Positions 1 to 12,424 of a stretch of 64,000 nucleotides of DNA are shown piece after piece. How positions within the stretch are numbered: the first letter of the stretch is position 1; every line of letters begins with the position of its first letter. The position numbers and the translations under genes are program-made. The notes beneath the pieces were generated by a model. That model was not told where the DNA came from, did no database searches, and was given only the letters and a program-made list of their open reading frames with translations. This DNA comes from Certhia americana (taxonomy: Eukaryota; Chordata; Aves; Passeriformes; Certhiidae): the NCBI GenBank assembly GCA_018697195.1, contig CM031878.1, forward strand, positions 40,676,136 through 40,740,135, written 5' to 3'.

Positions 1-918
1 CATGAATCATGCTGCCTGAACAGTAAAATCTGCACAATTTTTCCTCCCTCTGGCATTACTTATGATGAAGGTGGTGCAGTAAAACCCTCTTTCGAAATGC
101 TTTTTCCTCAATTAATTGCATTTCTACGGCAGTTAGCTGAAGAGCCACCATCAAATGCAGTGAATTCTTTTTCCAAAGCTCCAAGCTGAAGCCAGTGCCT
201 CTACGCATGTGCTATTTGTTTTGCAAGCTGCTTTTTCAGCAGCAAGTTTTACCACTCATGGTTCCACATGACAGAGACAGGGATGTTAAGACATACACAG
301 AGCATCAATTCCTTTTCTCCTGTCACTCACTCATGGGATAAAGTCATATAGGGAATCTTCTCAAAGCAAACACAGTCTTGGCTTCTAAACTCATTTCCAC
401 TAAAAACCTGATATAGAATAAACAACAACAACATACTATGAAACTCGTAATTTCCCTCAGGTCTGCCTACCCTTACAAGCAGAGTCTGACATTCTCAGCT
501 CTTGCACCTGCCTACCACCAGGTAACAATTATTTTCCTCTTTCTCCTGCAGTACTCCACTTCTACGATGAGGTAACACACTTCTGTTAAAACAGTACACT
601 TAGACCCTATAGGTCCTAGACGCCAGCTGATAAATTACACAAACATCTGAATTTTAAGACCTTCATCCTAAATTTAGCAATGTGCCAGATGAACGACTTA
701 AAACAATCATCCCCTGGGTCCTCAAAATGGGGCTGGAAAAAACAAGCAAAATAACTGCTCTTCTTCCTCATAGTTGCAAGACCTCTAGCCTGCTAAAACT
801 TAAGTCGTCCTGATTCTGGCCACTTGGTTGTCCATCCAGGCTCCCTGCCAGACCTACACACCACTGTGCAATTGATCATGGAGGTAAACAGAGCAACTTC
901 CAAAGGCTAAAAATCTAC

Positions 919-970
919 TTTGGGGAGATGCTGGATCAAGGGAGTTTGGGGAGGTGCTGGAACAAGGGAG
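919..970. repeat. 26-bp tandem duplication, two copies
   Basis: The segments 919-944 and 945-970 are direct repeats beginning TTTGGGGAG and ending CAAGGGAG, with two mismatches between copies. It is a small local duplication with no coding meaning seen. Confidence 0.9.
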
Positions 971-2354
971 TTTAAATCCACACATAGTGTCCTTTTCAGC
1001 AGCCAGGACAGCTGGTGGCAGATTAAAATGTAAGTGCTACACTATGGGAGACATTAAGTCTGGGACTTCCTTTCCTGGGCAGGGGGAAAAAAAAAATTGG
1101 AGTGACAGGTTACATGTTAGATTACTCACTCCAAATCCTCCTTGCCTCATCTCAGGGTCAAAATAAGAAAAAGAGAGAAAGAGATGAGACATCCTGGTCC
1201 ACAACAGAAAACCCTGAAGGTCTGAGGACTGTACATGACTAGGCCTGTGACAGACATAATGCAGCTCTCCCCTTGGATATTGTAGCACCCACCAGGTATG
1301 GAGCTTTCTGCAGGAGTGCCTGATGAAAAAGATGTTGAAAAGACAGAATTCCACCCCCAAGGGCAACACCACTTCCCCAAGAGCAAACACTGCTCTTCTG
1401 CTGCAACATCATTATGAAAACAACTTACTTTATTCTGCCTGTGATAAGCAACTACAATTCCTTCTCATCAGCTTAAACCCTGGCCACAAGCGTGTCAACA
1501 TTACATTTGCTTGCATATTCAAGAAACTCCACTGTCTCTAAGGACTGGCAAAGATCACATACCAACTGAATGTCCCAGCCAAACTCACTCAAAACTGGAC
1601 ATACGAGGTCTACGGTCAAAATTCAAAATTCACCACATACTGCAAAGGTCATTTTAAATAGCTGAGATCCTGACGAGAGATTATCTCCAACAGCAAAATG
1701 CAACTCATATTTTCTTGCCAAGCACCACAGAAATACAGTAAAACAGCCTTGAAATTTAAGAAATATCACTTCATTCTAACAGATACATGTTAATGCAGAC
1801 AGCTTCAGTGGCAACCATTTTAAAAGGTTTGGGATTTTGCTTTAAGATTCTGCTAGGTCAGAAATGAATTATCCTTTTTTTATTATGTTAAAACCTCTCT
1901 ATCAGCCCTTGCATTTTTATGCTGAAAAGTAGCAGAACCGTACTTCTGAAATAAGCTGCTGGTGCTTTTCACAGGCAGCACAGACATGGATTTTACAAAT
2001 CATCCTTAGATTATTTTACCATTGCTCACTAATAACCTGTGCTATTTTTAAACTATGTACAACCAGGGAGTCTGCACTCTTCCGTAAGACATACAAAGAA
2101 ATTATAGATACCTACAAATACAAAAATGCTTACACAGAACAGAACTTGATAAACATAAGCAAAATTCAGTTAGCAACAACTCAACAATGACTGACTCTGG
2201 AGTTTGAAAAGAAACCCACACCCTCTGACTTTGGGATATCTGCCACAAATGCAGTGATTAATCATGTGCTGTTACATCTATTCTATGGGGCTATAGAGCA
2301 TCGATCATAACTGTTCCTGCCTCAATAAAACCCTTGTGTTGATATTAATAATGC

Positions 2355-2373
2355 AAAGGTCATTTTGACCTTT
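2355..2373. promoter_or_regulatory. Perfect oestrogen-response-type palindrome
   Basis: AAAGGTCATTTTGACCTTT contains AGGTCA, a three-base spacer and TGACCT, which is the ideal inverted-repeat-3 binding site for oestrogen receptors. The symmetry extends two bases beyond each hexamer. It lies in the presumed intronic block about 45 kb from the CpG island, so it could be a hormone-responsive enhancer site. Occupancy cannot be judged from sequence. Confidence 0.5.
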
Positions 2374-5300
2374 CCCTAGTAACTGGGCATCAGTTTGTGC
2401 CCGTATACTGCTTTACATCCAAAACACAGGTGCAGATCTTTCAGCACAAGTGCTTCACGTTTCACATCAAATTATGTGTGAGCATGTCAGGAACAGGATT
2501 AATAGAAACTTTGCTTGCAGAACATTCTCATGAGCATTACTGGGATTTTAACTCCTGCAAAGCCTAAAATGAGCTTTTTCTTATGCCAAATGAAATACTG
2601 CAGAGAGTCATTATAACACTCAACGATTAACTCTGAAAACCTTGCTTGCACTATCATTATAGACATCTTAACAGGAAAGAGGAGATATGCATGCCAGAGG
2701 TTCTACCTCAAACTCTGTTGACAAAACAGATAATTACTACAAGTCTCTAGCTGTTAAAAGCTGTATTTGAGGGGTTTTACTATTACAGAAAATCAGAACT
2801 GGAAAAATACACAAAGGCATTAGAGGCAAGATGAGATTTATGTGCTTCCTCCAAGGTTTAGGGCTCAACACAGAAACAAAGCTTTCCTTAGCAACACTGA
2901 CCTCCAAATGCCACAGCAACCACCATTCATATCTTATCTCAAACCAGAGATTCCCACCCCAGAACACTTAAGCTTTCACATTTCAAATGTCAGAATAGAA
3001 ATACTAGGTTAAGTTGAGCCAAATGCAAGATGTTAATCCCAAACAAGAGAGGTATGTCAGAGAATTCAGTGGCAATTAATGTTACTTGTTGTAAAACATG
3101 TGTATGTGATTTGTGTTTGATAAATGTCAGCTCTGTTGAGGTGAAATTTGCAAGGGAGCTAAAGTCACAATAGGGAAGTCCAGCTGCAAAGGCACTAAAT
3201 AAAGGCAGAAACAGGGTGAAACAGAATGTGGTTATTTGTATAGGATTAGCTGCTTTTTTTGCTTGCTTGATGCTTTCATAATATATGCTTGAGCAAAGGA
3301 AAGTTGAACGCGAGGCCGTTGAGGAAAATAAGTCCCCTTCATCCAGCGACTCCCAAAAGAGGGAAGAAGATCCCCTCTAGTAACAGCGGGGAGTCTGTGC
3401 AGTACAGTCTTGAAGATGAAAAACTAAAAAAACAAAACTAGGAGGGATACTGATGGCAAAGAAGTCCTGTAACAGTATAAAACTAAGACCAACTGAGAAC
3501 ACAATTTGCAAGCCATTTTGTAGAGCAAGGACTCTATGGCCACCCAGTACTGCCTGTTTACCATTCTCAACAAAATTTATTAATTAAACTGTAAATTGGC
3601 TCCATACGTTTATGGCACTTGTGAACCAGATTCTGCAGAGGTGTTCAAGCCCTTAGCTGCTTTCCTGTATTCCTTTATAACTTTCCGAGGTCATCAGCTA
3701 CTGGTAACACATTACCAGAAAACATGCAAAGAAGAACATCCTTGAGACTGCCATATCCCCTTTCCTTGTTGCACCACCCAGACCAAGCAGAGACAGGACT
3801 CGAGAAGTCACCTTCACGGTCTATATTCCAAGTGTCATTCTACACAGCAAAATATCCCTCTCTTCTACAGTGCATTTAATGAAACAAGAAACAAACAAAA
3901 GACCCCATAGAGCCTGTAAAATAAATATACCCTTTCTACAAACAAAAAATCATCCTTCTTCATTAATTCAAATCAATTCAACTTTAAAGGTTAAATTTCT
4001 TTGTGGATGTATTAATTTTTTACATTTAAATTTTGACTGTTATGCAGCTGATTTACTAAAAGTCTGGTGGTTTGTTTCAGGTCTGCTAGTTTTGGTTTTT
4101 ATTTTTGTTCAATAAAGGCAGACTTAATACAGTAAACGAATTACTCTTAGTAAGCCTCGGTTTCCTTCTTGCTCTCCCTTGACATTTTCCCAATTTTCTC
4201 TAATTTGAATAGTAGCTTTAAACTATTGCAAGAGTTTATAACAAAAAAACCAAAACAATGTCCCATTATAGATAATGTCAACTAGATAATGTCATTTATT
4301 TGTGGAGCAACTTCTGATACATGGTTTTCTTTCCAGAAATTACTATCTTGATTTCTTTGAAGGAATTTCTTTTTTAGAAATTGAAAAACACTACCCTTCA
4401 AGGTTCCTATAGGATGTGCAGACTTGCACTGAGAATTTAAATCTACTAACAATCAGCTTGCTTTTCTTAAGTAGCTTTTGCAGATCTATTAGAAGTCATC
4501 CAAGGTAACCACAAGTATACATAGTACAAACTGAAATCAGTACTCCAGATTAACACCCATGTATTAGCTGCTTTGCTACCACTCCACAATTTAAGACAGA
4601 ATGACAGATCCCATTATTTTTGTTGCTAAGAATCCTGTCTTCTGCTGGACGGCTTGCCAGCAAGCTTCATTTAAGCTTCCTTATTCTTACAGGCTGCAGA
4701 CATATTTCTGCTTGGCAAAACACTGTCTTCACCAACAGATTTGCTGTTCAGTGACACATGAGAAAGTGTGCTACAGTTTGCATGCAATGGTCTATGGTTG
4801 CTCAGCAGCAAGGTCAGCCAACTGCACATCTTGAAGCACAACACAAACTACTCCTTGCTGACCACAAAACTCCCCTGATTGCTCTCTGAGGAACCTTAAA
4901 ACTAGTAGTCACTCTGCAGAAAAAATATAAGTACTGGAGTATCTATGCTCAAACAGCTTCTCTATCTTTCTACCACAACAGACATTATGTATTTTACCGT
5001 CAGTTCTTTTGAGCCATATCACTTTAAAAGGATATGAATAGGTTAAACTTTTTTGAATTCTAACATGCTCTGAAAGGCTGGTGGCATATCCAACGTTTAA
5101 GTGACAGAAAATGGTGATGCAATTTCACGACAGTCAACCTCTCCCTCAAGACTGCTAGCAAAACACTTGTCATGCTGTGTCACCTTAGATAATGTTAGAT
5201 GGCATCACCCTCAGCAGGAAAAAAAGCCGTTGCTTACCTATCTTTGTGTTAGAATGAAACAAAAAAATTTAAAATGTTAACATTTGAAAGTACTGCTCAA

Positions 5301-8300
5301 AAGGAACCTTCATCAAGACAATGACAAATTAATGACAAGCTAAAGGATTGAGTTTATTTCATATATGCTTCAGCAGCGATATGAACGTTTCATCTTGCTG
5401 ACATTCATGTAAGTTCTCCAAATTACTCGTAATGCACAGGGAACCAAAGAAGCATCTCCTGCTGCTTCTCAGAGTACGAAAACTGATTGCTTAATTCTAC
5501 CTACTACAGGATTTTTTGCAAGATTCCCTACAGGAGTTCTTCCTGTCTAACAAGAGACAGGCTTCATAGGCCTTCCAGAGAAAACATGTCCTGAAAACAA
5601 TGTGGTCAGGTCCTGAGCAAGATGAGCTGCTGACTAGCAATCACTCATACCAGTCCATGGGCGATGTGTCTTTTTTCATCCACGGCCCAGAACTTATCAA
5701 TGGCATTTATCTTCTCTCCAGTGCTCTGGTGTATTTTTCAGCTCTCGGAGACATGCATTATGGTCCTGCTTCTCTGATACATCACCATGAAGTTGCCAGC
5801 TCCATGCCTGAGAAAGAGCCTGGGATCAACTGCTTCACTTCTGAAGGACACAGTAACTGCAAAAACAGAAGGTGACCATGCCTGGGAAAACAGCTACTGA
5901 GCAGACCACTCCACCAGCTCCTGTGGCACACAAAGGCTGCTGGTGAAAGCCAGACTCAGGAAGCCCAACAAAATGTTACAATGGACACAACAAAAGCCTC
6001 TTCTTCATAGGGCACTTGAACAACAGCTCAAAAAAGCAAAATTTTACTAATCAAAAAGGCTTGAAGACTTCAGCAACTCCAATAGAAAGAAGGTCTGAAA
6101 CCTGCTTTGTGAGGATTTTCAGGGGGCTTGTGAAAGGTACAGTTTCAACAATTCAAAGCTTGAACTATTTTCAGCTTACACATCTTAATGCTTATATCAC
6201 TTGCCAAATAATTGTCATATGTCACTTTGTAAGATTTCAGGGGGAAAACAAGTTTAATAAAACATTAAACTGCCTCCTCTGAGGAGCCAGTAGCACAGCT
6301 TGTGAGAACCTCCCACCACTTTCCATCCACCTACCACACTGCTTCACAGCTACCTGGACGCCTACCAGAGCTACCTCATTCTAGCAACCACAGCTCTGCC
6401 ACCACAGAACTCTTCCAACTGCACCAAATGACCTGTGCTTCCCACAGGGGTAGTACAACACACTCTCAGTACTTACATGCAAGCTCAGAAAGCACCCACC
6501 AGCAGAGACAATCTCATGCATATGAATACAGACGGATTTGAAAATGTGCCTATTCTCTCAGCAGCACTCTATCTGGTCTTCTAGCAGTTATATCCTGTGT
6601 TCTAAATAAACCCATCTCCATGAGGTGCTGATAAGCAAGAGATACGAGGGCAAAGACCCCATGCCAGACCCTCTACTCTATTCCATGCTGCCAAGAAGAG
6701 GCAAGGGTCAGGAGAACTTCTCTCTCCCATTGCTGTGCAAGGTCCTGTTTCATAGTTTTGACTCCAGCATGACTGACAAATTTTCAGACCAACAAGCATC
6801 AAGAAGCACTCTCTCAGACAGCAAAGCACATTGCCTGTTCTTGGGATATCAACAGTAAAGATGTACAATTTCAAGGAATAAATGCTCCACCACTTGTATC
6901 ACCTCACTGAGACTAAACAATCTAGAGCTGAATCGTACTTTTTGGGTGAAATGCTCATCCAATAGGAAATCTGTAGTCCTTCAATCTTTGCCCTCCAAGC
7001 TTGAAATTGAGACAAATAAGATTACAAGATCTTAAAGTGATCTATTAAAGCAGATAAAGCAAACACTTTCGTGTGTTACAGCAGCACACTGGCAGACTTA
7101 CTCAAAACATAAAAGCTGTTTCTCAATGGAAGAGGTCTTCATAGCAGCAAAGCTACAGAAGAACATGGAGTTGTTTCTGCTGCTAGCTTCCCAAATTTAA
7201 ACAGAAAATAGCAAATAAAAATGCTTAGGGAATATAAAATGTTGTCAAACCCCGTTTTAATAATGTCAACTGTTCCTAGTCCAAAAGATTAAACTCTATT
7301 GGATTAGAAAGGGTGGCATGTCACTTTTAGAAGCCTGTCTGTGACAATTATATCCATGAGACTGCAGAAGGCTAATCACCAGCAGAGGGAGGATAAGGCA
7401 AGTCCACAAGCCTGAAAACCAAGTTACTAGTCCACTCTGCCGACAATACTATAGTCAGGCCAGGGTTTACACAACATTCAGACTCTTAATCTACACAGTG
7501 GATGCTGTCCATCAACCAGGACTTGAGGAAGCTAGTGTAACAATGACTCAGTTCTTTGTACCTGAAACAGAAAGAACCACTACTGATTAGCAGGATTTGA
7601 AGTACTATGGAAAAGAATACAAGAACACAACAGGTACAACTTGTTTGGGCAAGTAACAGGCCACATAGTACAGTGGAGATAAAAAGTAAAAATAAAAATC
7701 AAATTTAAAAATCAGACAGCTGTTTCAGAAGAAAGTTATTTCAGGGCAATAAGACAAAGAATAATTTTTGTACCAGGACACTCTACAGTCCCATCATCAT
7801 AAGGATCTCACTCAAGAGAAACAGCACTTGCAGCACAAGAGGTCAGGGAAGGGAGCAAAAGGACAAGGAACAAGCAATTGCAGTTACTCAATTAATAGAA
7901 CCTGAAGTTATGGCAACCTGAAGCCATTATTTAGGGCTACATCCTTGGAGTATTGGCCCTCCTCCCACCCTGCTCCTCTTGGGCTACTCTCTGCAGCAGC
8001 TCAGAGTAGTGTGAAGCTATTTGCACCTATGAGCTGCAGCACTGACAACTAGATCGAAGTTGGAGCAGTAGCGAATATGGGAACACCTGACTCATTTTCC
8101 CCTGCTTCATATTAGAAAAGATCTGGAAAGAAGGCAGACTCCAACTAAGAATTATTTGCACTCCAGTCTTAGCAGACGTTTTATCTTAACATACAGATCA
8201 TTATTACATCTCCAGTTTCAAGGAAGCTGAATATCTGTTCCACCAGCAAGAAAAACACTACCAAACCAGCAAAAATGTTTTCTGATGTTGTGTATTATTT

Positions 8301-9359
8301 GGTCCAAACCAAGGCTGACCAGACACAAGAGGCATCTGATCTGCAATACGTCTGCAGACACTCTCTTCTTTGCTTCTGCTTATAAAGGGTCTGCGGTTGA
8401 CAGAAGATAAACAGAACAAGAGCAAAAGCAGAGAATTTCCATGGGTCAAAAGATTAAACTTAGACTGCAAAATGGCAATAATTTCTGCCTTTATGAGGAA
8501 AAGGCCATAGTTAGAACAAGCGGAGTGAATTTAGTTAAATCATAACCACATTAAGCCATTCATCTCTGTGCAGAACATCCCAGGCTTTGCAGCTAGCATT
8601 TCACTATGTGAATGGGTAGAAACGTTTGCTCACATACGCTGGTTAAACGTGATTCAGCCCAGATGTCCAAATGGCTTAGCAGTCTTTGTTTGCAAAACAT
8701 CAATAAAGAATGACAGACACAAATACAGGACTGAGTTCCTGTCCAGAGGACGTGCAAGGCCTGGCGTTTAACAAGACTACTTTTCATAGCACATACTGTT
8801 AACATTCAGTGATGTTCAGAACTATGATTATACAACATTCAGTTCTTGTTCAAATGAAAGGTGAAAATGGGTGCAATCTAGAATCTAGAACAGCTGCCCA
8901 TGAGGGTCCCCACAACCTTATGAAGCAATGCTGCACCTGTCAGCAACAAAGAGGCAGGGAGGAAAAACGAGGTAAGAAAAATGCTGCCAATCTTGGTAAA
9001 TAATTGATACATCAAGTGAAACACTCCACTTACAGCCACGAATGATTTCATAAACATGTACCAGGATAAGTCCAAAAGCTTTTTCTTATGGACAGCGGCA
9101 GGTATGAGATAGCTAGGGCGAGAACTACGTTTACAGTGGATCTGCTCAGATTCTTCTATCACAATACTGGCACTGTCCAGCTCTCTTAGTTACACTTCAC
9201 TTACAGTTAACTTACAGTTCTGGAAAACACACACATAAAAGACAGCATTTTAAAAGAAAGTATCACAGACGTACAAAGCTGAATGGGAGAATCCAGGGTG
9301 CAAATAACAAAAGGAATAACTTCAAACAAATAACATGCTAGTAATTCATCCTCCCAAAT

Positions 9360-9368
9360 TCAAGGTCA
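9360..9368 (+). promoter_or_regulatory. Extended nuclear-receptor half-site TCAAGGTCA
   Basis: TCAAGGTCA is the consensus monomer site for NR5A (SF-1/LRH-1) and ERR receptors. It is a single 9-bp match, so its predictive value is low. It is noted because a related receptor motif, the full palindrome near 2.36 kb, lies in the same block. Confidence 0.25.
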
Positions 9369-10968
9369 TTTTCTACTCTCATTGTGGAATGTATTGATTC
9401 TAATTAAGCACAAAATTTCCTCCAGCAATATGATGTCTGGCTCACCCAGTTTCTGCGATGCATGTGTACATTACAAATTTACCCTTAAAGAAGCAACCTG
9501 GTTAAAAACAAGGACTTGATCTATTATGCAAATATGTGTAAATATTTGCAACTAACTTCCACAAACTGCTACATTGGTTCAGTATGATGAAACAAACCAG
9601 CGCACAAACACCTTCATAAAAAATGGCATTTCCCTGACTCAATCACAAACAACAAATTAATTCCAACACTACCATCCCAGATTATCTGCTAGTGGCATTT
9701 TAACAGAGCTGAAACCAACAAAAATGCTTGTTTAGAGCCCAAGCCTTCCCCAGAATATACCATATACCAACAGACAAGCCTTAACACATGAGTTCAGGCC
9801 TACCAGCAGCAGACACACCCATCCTCCTCCACTACTTAAAACAAGCTAATACCTAATTTGTAATAAAGAGGCATTTCACAGGCAAAAGAATGCATATGCC
9901 GTAATCAATACCAATAAAGTTAGCATTACAGCAGGACACTGTCTTCCCAGATACTAGGTTAACTGCCTTCAAATTTAATTTTAAAGACAACAAATTAAAG
10001 GAAACACTCAACTTTGAAAGGGCCTAACAGCCCTTCAAATTCTCCTCCTTATAGGTATTCCCATCTTTGAAGCTCAAGACACATTCTGCTTGTAGGAGGG
10101 TATTCAGATATTGTGACTTGAGAGTATTTGCCTTGACCCAAACTTTAGAAGTTCCTTTTTAACACTGGGGCTAGAAGTATTGGGAGAAAATTGAGCATCA
10201 AGCACCTCATTACATCTTAGGTACAAGAAAAGCAAAAATTTGCTCACAATGTACACACAAAACTTTGATCAACCTAAGAACACAGAAACCCTGAGCAACC
10301 ATGCTCTTGATACACTTCTGCCAGAAGTCTTTACATACTGAAAGAAGAAAATTACCTTTTGGGTATCACTCTTGTTCAAAAGCCATTTGTAACTCCATTT
10401 TGTTACATTTAGTTATAAATATAGTTTTCCACTGTGTTCTCCAGAAAAGAAAAGAAAAAAAAAGTTATTTTGTGGCAAAGAACAAAATTCTGGGGTCAAG
10501 GAGCTAAAAATCAACTAGCACAGACCCCCCCTGCCCAGTATTTTAAACACACAGAGAAAGTTTACCAATGAAACATTCAATCTTCTGTTCTAATTCATAC
10601 CTATCATTTCACAGAACACAGGCACCACTCTCCTGCATCTGTATTTTGAAGGTACACGGACCAATTGTTTTACACAGAGTTGTACAAATATTCTACCTGC
10701 CATACACTTATGATGGCAATGTACAAGCAGTTACTCTAGCCAATTTTGTTCCAAAAGCAGCAACTGTTTTCCTTGCCGAAAAAGAATTTAATGAAGCCAT
10801 CTGCTCGCAGTTCACTCTATTCTAAAAACATCCTGCATTCTTTATGCTCCCTTTTACATTTCAAAGTCTGGCTAGCATCCCAAGGCTACAACCTTTGCAA
10901 AAAGCAAAGCAAGAAGCATAAAAAACTCCTGAAAATATTTTGTTCGTATTTACATTAAAATACTTCAG

Positions 10969-10993
10969 TATCTGCATATATCATATGCAGATA
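10969..10993. repeat. Perfect inverted repeat, 11-bp arms, 3-bp loop
   Basis: TATCTGCATAT, then ATC, then ATATGCAGATA form a perfect hairpin-capable palindrome. The arms contain ATGCA-type cores that resemble POU-domain half-sites. There is no terminator-like T-run and no gene end here, so a structural or regulatory role is open. Confidence 0.85.
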
Positions 10994-12211
10994 GCGTATT
11001 ACTGACGTTTTCTGGCAATACTTGTATTTTGAAGAAAGGCAATAGTCTAGTAAACTGGAATGCAAATTGAATCTTAGAATGCTTGTTTTTAAATATTTGA
11101 ATGGATTATTTGGTAATGTAAACAATGTCCAATTGAGGAAGTTAACTGATCGACAGTCTTAAAATACCTCAGTGTTACAGCTTCATATAAGCACAGCCAA
11201 GAAATTATGAACTTAGGTTTATTTACTCTCTATCCAATGCATCTGTAAAATAGCTACCAGGAAATACAGACTTAAAACAACTGCTGTAGGGCCTGGAACA
11301 AAGTGCCATGTTTAACTGCCACACACCTGTGACAGCTGGTATCAGCTCTCAGGACATTGCCTGTCCCTGTGGGATGTACAGAACAGGAGTACTGGAAGAG
11401 GCACAGCTAGGCAAGAATAAACTTGAGGTCGGTCTCCTACATGAAGTTAATGCTTTTACACACAGTACAGATAGGGAACATATATTCACTTTTAACACTA
11501 CAAACTTATACGCACATTTCTCCGATTTCCCATCTGTTAGCATCCCTCTGGCAGCAGCTTAAAACATGATTTTTCAAGGAGATATACTGCAGCAAAGGAT
11601 TAACTTCTGCTGCATCTGGCAGCACAAATAAGAATAAGCATGGTTTTCCAACTGAAAAATACCCCCTTTACCTGCAAGTTCAAAACCCATTTCATTGTGC
11701 ATCTAACACAAGTCTGAAATCAATAGTGCTGCAAATCCATCAGGAAACAGAAAATACGTTCAACATGGAATCAAGCACAATGGCACCTTCAATTTTGCCT
11801 GGCCCTTTTAGGTCACTTTCAAACATAATTAATGGTTATGCTAAATAACAAACAACACACAAGGAGCAAAAAAGAAAAAAGAAAACCAAAAAAAAACCCA
11901 AACCAAAAACCTGTAAATGGCACAATAAAAACACCCTACTTTGTTTGCAGAGAAACGGAGCCTTCAGCCACCAAGAGCAATAGCCAGAATATACAACAGG
12001 CACGTTTTGGGTTTCATTGTTTCAACAGTGAGAGTTTCTGGAAGGCTGGGCATGAGAAAGGGAGAATAATCTCTTTCAAATGTTTTTTATGACAGTTTCC
12101 AAAAAGCATGGTTTCTCTTTGGGACTCACAATTAAGTGTACTAAGGCTGCATATCCAAAAGTTCAATAATCATCTGTTGCCCAGGAGAATTAGGGCAGTA
12201 GCACAAGACAC

Positions 12212-12424
12212 AAAAAAAAAAAAAATCAGACCAAAGCCGCCGTTCAAGAAAAGGAAAAAAAAAAAAATCAGCAAAATTCCACACCAAAACCTGGGTGTGA
12301 ACATTTGCTCTGTTCTCACAGCACTGACTGTCAAAATTCTATGCTCACAGTTCAGAACATATTGTCAAAGAGCTGCTTCCTCAGAGAGCCTGTTGTAGCA
12401 TAAAGAGAGAAAAAAAAAAAAAAA
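12212..12424 (+). repeat. Cluster of three poly-A runs
   Basis: Runs of about 13-15 A occur at 12212-12225, 12255-12267 and 12410-12424. In the presumed minus-strand transcript they are T-runs. They may be old retroposon tails or slippage products. No retroposon body is recognisable next to them. Confidence 0.8.
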
